A program made the position numbers and the translations under genes. Shown one piece after another: positions 14,976 through 20,689 of a stretch of DNA of 20,689 nt; positions within the stretch are counted from its first letter, which is position 1, and each line of letters opens with the position of its first letter. The DNA comes from an uncultured Burkholderiaceae bacterium. Its GTDB lineage: Bacteria; Pseudomonadota; Gammaproteobacteria; Burkholderiales; Burkholderiaceae_C. The notes beneath the pieces are model-generated. The model saw nothing but the letters and a program-made list of their open reading frames with translations, made no database searches and was not told where the DNA came from. Location: assembly GCA_938022295.1 (NCBI GenBank), contig CALIDR010000118.1, positions 1-20,689 on the forward strand, in the 5' to 3' direction.

Positions 14976-15643
14976 GCAGACCCCACCTTCCCACACTTGC
15001 CGCCGTGGCGGGCCTCGTCGTGCTCGCCGGCTGTGCCACGCAGGCCCCACCGTACGACTACACCGCGTTCCTGCAGGCCAAGCCCGCCAGCATGCTGGTG
15101 CTGCCGCCCGTCAACGATTCGCCCGAAGTGAAGGCGACCCCGGGCGTCTGGGCCACGGCCACGCTGCCGCTGTCGGAGGCCGGCTACTACGTGTTGCCGG
15201 TCACCCTCGTCGACGAGACGTTCCGCGAGAACGGGATCCAGACGGCCCACGACGCGCAGGACCTCCCGATCGCCAAGCTGCGCGAGTACTTCGGCGCCGA
15301 CGCCGGCGTCTACCTGCGCGTTCGCAAGTACGGCACCACGTATGCGGTGATCGCCAGCGAGACCCGGGTCGAGGTCGAGGGCCGCATCGTCGACTTGCGC
15401 AGTGGCCAGCTGCTCTGGCAAGGCAGCGCCTCGGCGTCGTCGGCCGAACAGCGGCAGGCGCAGAGCAGCCTCGTCGGCGCCTTGGTGGCGGCGATGGTTC
15501 ACCAGATCGTCGGTACCGTCACCGATGCGGCTTTCGACTACGCGGCGATCGCGAATCAGCGCATGCTCGGCGCGCCGCGCGCCAATGGCGTGCTGCCGGG
15601 GCCCCGCTCGCCGCTGTACGGCCAGCCGCCGGCCACACGTTAG
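14972..15643 (+). CDS. DUF799 lipoprotein, GNA1162-like
   Basis: The 223-residue product has a lipoprotein signal peptide with lipobox LAGC (cysteine 21). A domain follows with the family features ASMLVLPPVNDSPEVKATPG, PLSEAGYYVLPVTLVDETF, YFGADAGVYLRVRKYGT, SETRVEVEGRIVDLRSGQLLW and a hydrophobic GALVAAMVHQIVGTVTD helix. It resembles meningococcal GNA1162, a conserved surface/periplasmic lipoprotein whose fold recalls TolB-type nucleotide-free domains. Function is not established. The ATG overlaps the previous stop (ATGA). It is the last gene of the operon and faces rng, with a hairpin between them. Confidence 0.87.
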   Translation: MSRPHLPTLAAVAGLVVLAGCATQAPPYDYTAFLQAKPASMLVLPPVNDSPEVKATPGVWATATLPLSEAGYYVLPVTLVDETFRENGIQTAHDAQDLPIAKLREYFGADAGVYLRVRKYGTTYAVIASETRVEVEGRIVDLRSGQLLWQGSASASSAEQRQAQSSLVGALVAAMVHQIVGTVTDAAFDYAAIANQRMLGAPRANGVLPGPRSPLYGQPPATR

Positions 15644-15675
15644 CGACCCGCGTGACCGCCGCGACCGGTCCCGAG

Positions 15676-15710
15676 GCGGCAGCGGTCGGCCTCTCGGGCA
15701 CTGCTGCCGC
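15676..15710. terminator. Candidate bidirectional terminator between the lipoprotein operon and rng
   Basis: In the 75-nt convergent gap a 10-bp stem with one G-U pair (15676-15685 with 15701-15710; GCGGCAGC core) encloses a 15-nt loop. Both flanking genes point into it. There is no T-run, so its strength is uncertain. Confidence 0.45.
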
Positions 15711-15718
15711 AGCCCGGG

Positions 15719-17185
15719 CTACATCAGCACGATGTCGTACTGCTCCGGATTCATCGACGGCTCGGCCGACAGCGAGATCGGCTTGCCGATGAATTCCGAC
15801 AGGCCCGCCAGGTGCGTGCTCTCCTCGTCGAGCAGCATCTCGACCACCGCGGCGCTGGCCACGACGCGAAACTCCTTGGGGTCGAACTGGCGCGCCTCGC
15901 GCAGGATCTCGCGCAGGATGTCGTAGCACACGCTGCGCGCGGTCTTCACCTGGCCGCGGCCGCCGCAGGTCGGACACGGCTCGCACAGCATGTGCGCCAG
16001 GCTCTCGCGGGTGCGCTTGCGCGTCATCTCGACCAGCCCGAGCTGCGTGAAGCCGCTGACGGTGACCTTGGTGCGGTCTCGCGCGAGCTGCTTGCGGAAC
16101 TCGCCGAGCACCGCGCTCTGGTGCTCCTCGCGGTTCATGTCGATGAAGTCGACGATGATGATGCCGCCGAGGTTGCGCAGCCGAAGCTGCCGTGCGATCG
16201 CGCCGGCGGCCTCGAGGTTGGTCTTGAAGATCGTGTCGTCGAAGTTGCGCGCGCCGACGAAGCCGCCGGTGTTGACGTCGATCGTCGTCATCGCCTCGGT
16301 CTGGTCGATGATCAGGTAGCCGCCGCTCTTCAGGTCCACCCGCCGCGCGAGGGCGCGGGCGATCTCGTCGTCGACGTTGTAGAGGTCGAACACCGGGCGC
16401 TCGCCCTGGTAGTGCTGCAGCTTGTCGACCGCACCGGGCGTGTAGGCGCGGCCGAACGCGAGCAGGTGCTCGTACTGCAGCCGCGAGTCGATGCGGATCG
16501 ACTGCGTGTGCTCGTTGGTCAGGTCGCGCAGCACGCGCTCGGCGAGCGTCAGGTCCTGGTGCAGCAGCGAGCCCGGCGGCTGCGTGAAGCCGCGCTCGCG
16601 GATCGCCGCCCATGTCTTGCGCAGGTAGGCGATGTCGTCGGCCAGCTCGGCGTCCGACGCGTCCTCCGCGTTGGTGCGCAGGATGAAGCCGCCGGTGGCG
16701 CTGCCGTCGGCCTGCGCGGCCAGCGCCTGCACGCGCGCGCGCAGCTGCTCGCGCAGCTCGTGCGAGCCGATGCGCTGCGAGATGCCGATGTGGTTGTCCT
16801 GCGGCAGGAAGACGAGCAGCCGCCCGGCGATGCTGATCTGCGTCGACAGCCGCGCGCCCTTGGTGCCGATCGGGTCCTTGATGACCTGCACGGTCAGCGT
16901 CTGCCCCTCGAAGACCTGCTTCTCGATCGGCAGCGCGGGGCCGCCGTTGCCCTCGCCGCGCATGCCGAACAGGTCGGCCACGTGAAGGAACGCCGCTCGC
17001 TCGAGCCCGATGTCGACGAAGGCGCTCTGCATGCCCGGCAGCACGCGCGCGACGCGGCCGAGGTAGATGTTGCCCACCAGCCCGCGCTCGAGCGCGCGCT
17101 CCAGGTGCAGCTCCTGCACCGCCCCGTTCTCGACCACGGCCACCCGCGTCTCCTGCGGCGTCCAGTTGATCAGGATGTCTTGCAT
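15719..17185 (-). CDS. rng: Ribonuclease G
   Basis: Endoribonuclease of the RNase E/G family; it matures the 5' end of 16S rRNA and cuts A/U-rich sites in mRNA. The 488-residue product has the length of Escherichia coli RNase G (489), without the long RNase E scaffold. An S1 domain spans about residues 35-125. The catalytic aspartates D303 (IDVNTGG) and D346 (IIIVDFIDM) are present, as is the zinc-link CPTC at 404-407 that holds the dimer. The ATG at 17185 gives the family start MQDILINWTP; it has no clear ribosome binding site and sits within a 12-bp perfect palindrome (17183-17194). The gene is last in the purD-to-rng cluster, 23 nt after maf. Confidence 0.96.
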   Translation of the reverse strand: MQDILINWTPQETRVAVVENGAVQELHLERALERGLVGNIYLGRVARVLPGMQSAFVDIGLERAAFLHVADLFGMRGEGNGGPALPIEKQVFEGQTLTVQVIKDPIGTKGARLSTQISIAGRLLVFLPQDNHIGISQRIGSHELREQLRARVQALAAQADGSATGGFILRTNAEDASDAELADDIAYLRKTWAAIRERGFTQPPGSLLHQDLTLAERVLRDLTNEHTQSIRIDSRLQYEHLLAFGRAYTPGAVDKLQHYQGERPVFDLYNVDDEIARALARRVDLKSGGYLIIDQTEAMTTIDVNTGGFVGARNFDDTIFKTNLEAAGAIARQLRLRNLGGIIIVDFIDMNREEHQSAVLGEFRKQLARDRTKVTVSGFTQLGLVEMTRKRTRESLAHMLCEPCPTCGGRGQVKTARSVCYDILREILREARQFDPKEFRVVASAAVVEMLLDEESTHLAGLSEFIGKPISLSAEPSMNPEQYDIVLM

Positions 17186-17208
17186 GCCGGCATGGTAGCC
17201 GGCCCGGC

Positions 17209-17847
17209 TCAGCGCCCGCGAAGGGCCGGCCCGCGCGCCGCGCCGGCGGCGCGCAGCAGCGCGTCGACCTCGAACAGCGGCAGCCCCATGATGCCGCTGT
17301 AGCTGCCTTCGATGTGCTCGGTCCAGCGCGCCGCGCCGCTCTGGATCGCGTAGCCGCCGGCCTTGCCCATCGGCTCGCCGCTGGCGACGTAGGCGTCGAT
17401 CTCGGCCGGTTCGAGCACCCGCCAGCGCACGTGCGACACGCTCAGCGCCGCGTGCACGACGGGCGGCGCGTGGTCGGGCCAGGCGAGGGCCACCGCCGTC
17501 AGCACGCGGTGCGTATGGCCCGACAGGCGTTGCAGCATCTCGCGCGCGTGCGCCGCGTCGCGGGGCTTGCCGAGCACGCCGCGGCCGAACGCGACCGTGG
17601 TGTCGGCGGCGAGCACCGCAGCGGCGGGCAGGCCGCGCCGCCGCCAGCGCGCGAGCGCCGCGTCGAGCTTGGCGCGCGTCACGCGCTGCACGTACTGCTC
17701 GGGGGATTCGCCCGGCCGCTCGGCCTCGAGCCGTTCGGCGTCCTCGTCGGCGTCGGGCAGCAGCAGTTCGTGGCGCACGCCGATCTGCGCGAGCAGCTCG
17801 CGCCGCCGCGGGCTCTGCGACGCGAGCCAGACGAAGGCGCCGTTCAT
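17209..17847 (-). CDS. maf: Maf-family nucleotide pyrophosphatase (YhdE type)
   Basis: The 212-residue product is a Maf/HAM1-like nucleoside triphosphate pyrophosphatase, a house-cleaning enzyme that hydrolyses dTTP, UTP and modified nucleotides in the cytoplasm. It shows the Maf signature LASQSPRRRELLAQIG at 8-23, AADTTVAFG, LGKPRDAAHAREML, the conserved VSGEPMGKAGGYAIQ-type block (here VASGEPMGKAGGYAIQSGA) and GSYSGIMGLPLFEV near the C-terminus. The last two resemble YhdE more than the m7GTP-specific YceF group, and the position next to rng agrees. Its start overlaps the rlmH stop by 4 nt (ATGA), so it is probably translationally coupled. Confidence 0.93.
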   Translation of the reverse strand: MNGAFVWLASQSPRRRELLAQIGVRHELLLPDADEDAERLEAERPGESPEQYVQRVTRAKLDAALARWRRRGLPAAAVLAADTTVAFGRGVLGKPRDAAHAREMLQRLSGHTHRVLTAVALAWPDHAPPVVHAALSVSHVRWRVLEPAEIDAYVASGEPMGKAGGYAIQSGAARWTEHIEGSYSGIMGLPLFEVDALLRAAGAARGPALRGR

Positions 17848-18314
17848 GCGCGGTGGTACGGGTGGCCGCTCGCGACCGACCACGCGCGGTACAGCGCCTC
17901 GGCGAGCAGCACGCGCGCGAGAGCGTGCGGCAGCGTCAGGTCCGACAGGCGCAGCGTCTCGTCGGCGGCGGCGAGCACCGCATCGTCGAGACCGTCGGGG
18001 CCGCCGATCAGGAACGCGACGTCGCGCCCCTCGCCCCGCCAGGACGCCAGGCGCTGCGCGAGCTGCACCGTCGTGCGGCGCGTGCCGCGTTCGTCGAGCA
18101 CGACGCGGCGCGCGCCCTTCGGCACCGCGGCGTCGAGGCGCTGCGCCTCGGCGGCCTTCAGCGCCGCCACTGGCTTGCCCGCGGTGCGCGGCTCGGCCTT
18201 CAGCGCCTTCAGCTCGAGCCTGGACTCGGGCGGGAAACGCTTCGCGAAGTCGTCCCACGCCGCATCGGCCCAGGCGGGCTGGCGCTGGCCGATCGCGACC
18301 ACGATCAGGCGCAC
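17844..18314 (-). CDS. rlmH: 23S rRNA pseudouridine-1915 N3-methyltransferase
   Basis: SPOUT-class methyltransferase that modifies pseudouridine 1915 in helix 69 of 23S rRNA on the assembled ribosome, using S-adenosylmethionine. The 156-residue product matches the family length (155 in Escherichia coli). It starts with RLIVVAIGQ and has the cofactor-binding loop FLIGGPDGL, the knot region LRLSDLTLPHALARVLLAEALYRA and the diagnostic C-terminal HPYHR. The start is GTG at 18314; the frame continues upstream antiparallel to nothing useful and overlaps rsfS out of frame, so the GTG that fits the family N-terminus was chosen. It lies 20 nt after rsfS; these two ribosome genes are neighbours in most proteobacteria. 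Confidence 0.95.
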   Translation of the reverse strand: MRLIVVAIGQRQPAWADAAWDDFAKRFPPESRLELKALKAEPRTAGKPVAALKAAEAQRLDAAVPKGARRVVLDERGTRRTTVQLAQRLASWRGEGRDVAFLIGGPDGLDDAVLAAADETLRLSDLTLPHALARVLLAEALYRAWSVASGHPYHRA

Positions 18315-18334
18315 GGACGGGGCAACCCCGCCGC

Positions 18335-19003
18335 TCAGCGGGCGCGGCGGCGCGGTGCGCCGACCTTGACCGTCGCCGCCACCGGCGTGCGCCGCGACGG
18401 CTTCGCGCCCCCGGGCCTGGCCGCCGACCGCGCGGGCCGCTTCGCGGCGGGGCCCCCGCCCGCGACCGTCTTCGAAGTGCCCTTCGTCGCGGCACCCTTC
18501 TTGGCCGGCGCCTTCCCGGCGACCGGCTTCTTCGCCGCCGCCCGCTTCGCCGCTGCAGCTCCCGCCGCCACGCGCGCCCCGCCCGCCACGCCACGTGCCG
18601 GCGCGGCGCCGCCACCATCGGGCCCCTCGCTCGCCTTCGGCAGCCCGGCGGCGGCCTTGGCGCCGAGCTTGACGCGCACCGGCTTGCCGCCCCAGATCTC
18701 CTCGAGGTGGTAGTAGTCGCGGATCGCCGGCTGCATGATGTGCGCGACGGCGGCGCCGCAGTCGACGATGATCCACTCGCCGTTGTCCTCGCCCTCGGTG
18801 CGCAGCACCGGCCCGCCGCGCGCCTTGACGGTCTCGCGCACGCTGCTGGCCAGCGCCTTGGTCTGCCGGTTGCTCGTGCCCGAGGCGATGATCACGCGCT
18901 CGAACAGCGGCGACAGGTGTTCGGTGTTGAAGACGACGATGTTCTGGGCCTTGACGTCCTCGAGTCCGTCGACGATGGCGCGCTGCAGCTTGCGGATGTC
19001 CAT
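18335..19003 (-). CDS. rsfS: Ribosomal silencing factor RsfS with long basic C-terminal tail
   Basis: RsfS binds L14 (uL14) on the 50S subunit and blocks joining with 30S in starvation. Residues 1 to about 114 are the normal domain: VFNTEHLSPLFERVIIASG, SNRQTKALASSV, GEWIIVDCG, VAHIMQPAIRDYYHLEEIWG. The protein is then extended by about 108 residues rich in Ala, Lys, Arg, Gly and Pro (about 25 basic and only 2 acidic residues), with AAKKP and PAKKG-type units that recall histone H1-like bacterial proteins. Escherichia coli RsfS is 105 residues. The tail is in frame, without stop, and its codon choice is like the rest. The ATG directly abuts the nadD stop and has AGGAG inside the end of nadD. 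Confidence 0.95.
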   Translation of the reverse strand: MDIRKLQRAIVDGLEDVKAQNIVVFNTEHLSPLFERVIIASGTSNRQTKALASSVRETVKARGGPVLRTEGEDNGEWIIVDCGAAVAHIMQPAIRDYYHLEEIWGGKPVRVKLGAKAAAGLPKASEGPDGGGAAPARGVAGGARVAAGAAAAKRAAAKKPVAGKAPAKKGAATKGTSKTVAGGGPAAKRPARSAARPGGAKPSRRTPVAATVKVGAPRRRAR

Positions 19004-19642
19004 TCAGCTCCTGGCAGTGGCGGGGGGCAGGTCGCCCGGGGAGGTGCCGCGGTACAACCCGTGGCGGTCAATATAGCCGGCCACCGCGTCGCCGACCAGC
19101 GCGCGCAGGTCGGCGCCGGCGGCGGCCGCGGCGCGTACCGCCGTCGACGACACCGCCACCGGCGGCAGGTCGAGCACGACGATGCGGTGCCAGACGGCGA
19201 CGAGCTCGGGCGGCGGCTGCGGCGGCGCGCCTCCGCGGCCGGCCACCGCGAGCGTGACCGCGCTCAGCAGCTCGCGCCAGCGGTGCCACGTCGGCAGCCG
19301 CGTGTACTGGTCCTGCCCGAGCACGAGGAACAGCGTCGCGCCGGGGAGGCGCCGGCGCAGCGCCTCGACGGTGTCGATCGTGTAGCTCGGCCCCTCGCGG
19401 CGCAGCTCGACGTCGTCGACGACCATGCGCGGCTCGGCGCCGACCATCGCCGTCACCATCGCCAGCCGGTGCGCGCCGGCGGCGAGCGCCTGGCCGGCCT
19501 TCTGCCAGGGGTGCCCGGCCGGCACCCAGCGCACCTCGTCGAGCGCGAGCTGGTCGCGCGCCTGGCGGGCGAGCGCCAGGTGTCCGAGATGCGGCGGGTC
19601 GAAGCTGCCGCCGAACAGGCCGATCTTCAGGGGCGCGCTCAC
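19004..19642 (-). CDS. nadD: Nicotinate-nucleotide adenylyltransferase
   Basis: Transfers AMP from ATP to nicotinate mononucleotide, giving deamido-NAD in NAD synthesis. The 212-residue product has the nucleotidyltransferase start GLFGGSFDPPHLGHL (residues 8-22, with the HxGH motif at 18-21), a central LFLVLGQDQYTRLPTWHRW block typical of NadD, and SSTAVR, the equivalent of the ISSTxIR motif. The start is GTG at 19642, which gives the usual short lead-in before GLFGG. It follows hemF by 16 nt and abuts rsfS (TGAATG), a nearly universal gene pair in proteobacteria. Confidence 0.95.
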   Translation of the reverse strand: MSAPLKIGLFGGSFDPPHLGHLALARQARDQLALDEVRWVPAGHPWQKAGQALAAGAHRLAMVTAMVGAEPRMVVDDVELRREGPSYTIDTVEALRRRLPGATLFLVLGQDQYTRLPTWHRWRELLSAVTLAVAGRGGAPPQPPPELVAVWHRIVVLDLPPVAVSSTAVRAAAAAGADLRALVGDAVAGYIDRHGLYRGTSPGDLPPATARS

Positions 19643-19658
19643 GCGGCGCGGCTGCGCT

Positions 19659-20573
19659 TCACTCGCTGCACCAGTCGCGCGGACGCAGGAAGTCGGTGTA
19701 CAGCCGCGCCTCGGGGGTGCCGGGCGCGGGGTGCCAGTCGTAGCGCCACTTCACCCCGGGCGGCATCGACATCAGGATGCTCTCGGTGCGGCCGCCGCTC
19801 TGGAGCCCGAACAGGGTGCCGCGGTCGAACACCAGGTTGAACTCGACGTAGCGCCCGCGCCGGTAGGCCTGGAAGTCGCGCTCGCGCTCGCCGTACGGCG
19901 CCTCGCGCCGGGCGCGGACGATCGGCAGGTAGGCGTCGACGAACGCATCGCCCACCGCGCGCGTCATCGCGAAGCTGCGCTCGAAGCCAAGTTCGGCGAA
20001 GTCGTCGAAGAACACGCCGCCGATGCCGCGCGGCTCGCCGCGGTGCTTGAGGAAGAAGTACTCGTCGCACCATTGCTTGAAGCGCGGGTACTTGTCGTCG
20101 CCGAAGGCGCTCAGCGCGTCGCGGCAGGTGCGGTGGAAGTGCCGCGCGTCGTCCTCGACGCCGTAGTACGGCGTCAGGTCCATCCCGCCGCCGAACCAGA
20201 ACACCGGCTCGCGGTCGGCCGGCAGCGCGGCGAACATGCGCACGTTCAGGTGCACGGTGGGCACGTGCGGGTTGCGCGGGTGGAACACCAGCGAGACGCC
20301 GAGCGCCTCGAACGGCGCGCCGGCCATCTCGGGGCGGTGCGCGCTGGCCGACGACGGCAGCGACCGGCCCTTGACGTGGCTGAAGTTGCAGCCGGCGCGC
20401 TCGAAGAGGCGGCCTTCCTCGACCAGGCGCGACAGGCCGTCGCCCTCGAGCCGCCCGCCCGGCTCGCGCGTCCAGCCGTCGGCGAGGAACGGCTTGCCGT
20501 CCTCGGCCTGGAACGTCGAGACGATGCGCTCCTGCAGGCCGAGCAGGTACGAACGGACGGCGGGGATGTCCAT
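19659..20573 (-). CDS. hemF: Oxygen-dependent coproporphyrinogen-III oxidase
   Basis: Converts coproporphyrinogen III to protoporphyrinogen IX with molecular oxygen, in the cytoplasm, as a homodimer. The 304-residue product matches Escherichia coli HemF (299). Characteristic blocks are RAGCNFSHVKGRSLP, VSLVFHPRNPHVPTVHLNVR, FWFGGGMDLTPYYG, YFFLKHRGEPRGIGGVFFDD, RRGRYVEFNLVFDRGTLFGL and LMSMPPGVKWRYDW. The ATG at 20573 was chosen because MDIPAVRSYLLGLQ fits the family; a longer frame to 20630 overlaps the purD end. It lies 17 nt after purD. An aerobic enzyme implies that the organism makes heme with oxygen; the anaerobic HemN is not in the window. Confidence 0.96.
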   Translation of the reverse strand: MDIPAVRSYLLGLQERIVSTFQAEDGKPFLADGWTREPGGRLEGDGLSRLVEEGRLFERAGCNFSHVKGRSLPSSASAHRPEMAGAPFEALGVSLVFHPRNPHVPTVHLNVRMFAALPADREPVFWFGGGMDLTPYYGVEDDARHFHRTCRDALSAFGDDKYPRFKQWCDEYFFLKHRGEPRGIGGVFFDDFAELGFERSFAMTRAVGDAFVDAYLPIVRARREAPYGERERDFQAYRRGRYVEFNLVFDRGTLFGLQSGGRTESILMSMPPGVKWRYDWHPAPGTPEARLYTDFLRPRDWCSE

Positions 20574-20590
20574 GGGCAAGCGTTCCCGGG

Positions 20591-20689
20591 TCAGCGCCTG
20601 ATCGCGCGGTGGCCGATGTCGCCGCGCCACTGCGCGCCGTCGAACGTGATCGGCTGCAGCACCTCGTAGGCGCGCTGCTGCGCCGTCTT
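20591..20689 (-). CDS. purD: Phosphoribosylamine-glycine ligase, C-terminal fragment (5' end outside window)
   Basis: Only the last 32 residues and the stop codon lie in the window. They read KTAQQRAYEVLQPITF and then a DIGHRAIRR ending, matching the C-terminus of GAR synthetase (compare AQQKAY...DIGWRAIER in Escherichia coli). PurD joins glycine to phosphoribosylamine in purine synthesis. It stands upstream of hemF in the minus-strand cluster; the purD-hemF-nadD order is familiar in Burkholderiales. Confidence 0.85.
   Translation of the reverse strand, partial: KTAQQRAYEVLQPITFDGAQWRGDIGHRAIRR

Noticed and set aside
15812..17302. A 496-codon plus-strand frame opposite rng
   Set aside because: Antisense shadow of RNase G with no recognisable motif; rng has intact catalytic residues.
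1..20689. CRISPR array, tRNA/rRNA genes, insertion sequence, integrase or toxin-antitoxin pair
   Set aside because: No regularly spaced repeats, no cloverleaf or rRNA stretches, no transposase or integrase motifs and no small paired toxin-like genes were seen.

Overview
The window is a very GC-rich (by eye around 70% G+C) stretch of chromosome with tightly packed genes, almost all housekeeping. Gene content and order (pheA-tyrA-aroA/cmk-rpsA-ihfB-lapA-lapB on one side, purD-hemF-nadD-rsfS-rlmH-maf-rng on the other) fit a betaproteobacterium of the order Burkholderiales, plausibly the Rubrivivax/Leptothrix/Methylibium side. That placement is inferred from gene order, an aroA-cmk gene fusion and codon usage; no rRNA or other marker is present to confirm it. 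I see no tRNA, rRNA, CRISPR array, insertion sequence or prophage.

Plus strand, 2-7559: a long co-directional run. The end of pheA (prephenate dehydratase plus ACT domain), tyrA (prephenate dehydrogenase) and an aroA-cmk fusion (EPSP synthase joined to CMP kinase) cover aromatic amino acid synthesis and CMP recycling. A 176-nt leader with several stem-loops precedes rpsA (ribosomal protein S1). Then come ihfB (IHF beta) and the lipopolysaccharide-control pair lapA-lapB.

7648-9772: a small accessory island. Two paralogous glycosyltransferase-like genes of a family I cannot name face each other, and their 3' ends form a perfect 22-bp inverted repeat that includes both stop codons. A short secreted helix-hairpin-helix (ComEA-like) gene follows. 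They sit where, as I recall, related genomes often carry heptose-synthesis genes.

9773-13917: an intergenic stretch with three stem-loops, then dnaE (DNA polymerase III alpha) on the minus strand, then a 327-bp divergent region.

13918-15643: three overlapping lipoprotein genes on the plus strand (CsgG-like, DUF4810-like, DUF799/GNA1162-like), a widespread but poorly understood envelope module.

15719-20689: a compact minus-strand cluster read right to left: purD (C-terminal fragment), hemF, nadD, rsfS, rlmH, maf and rng. Overlapping or abutting ends suggest co-transcription. RsfS carries an unusual lysine/alanine/proline-rich tail as long as its conserved domain.

No wholly new system is evident. 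The best leads are the convergent glycosyltransferase pair with its terminal palindrome, the basic tail on RsfS, the lipoprotein triad, the structured rpsA leader, and the very short or absent 5' leaders predicted for lapA and dnaE.
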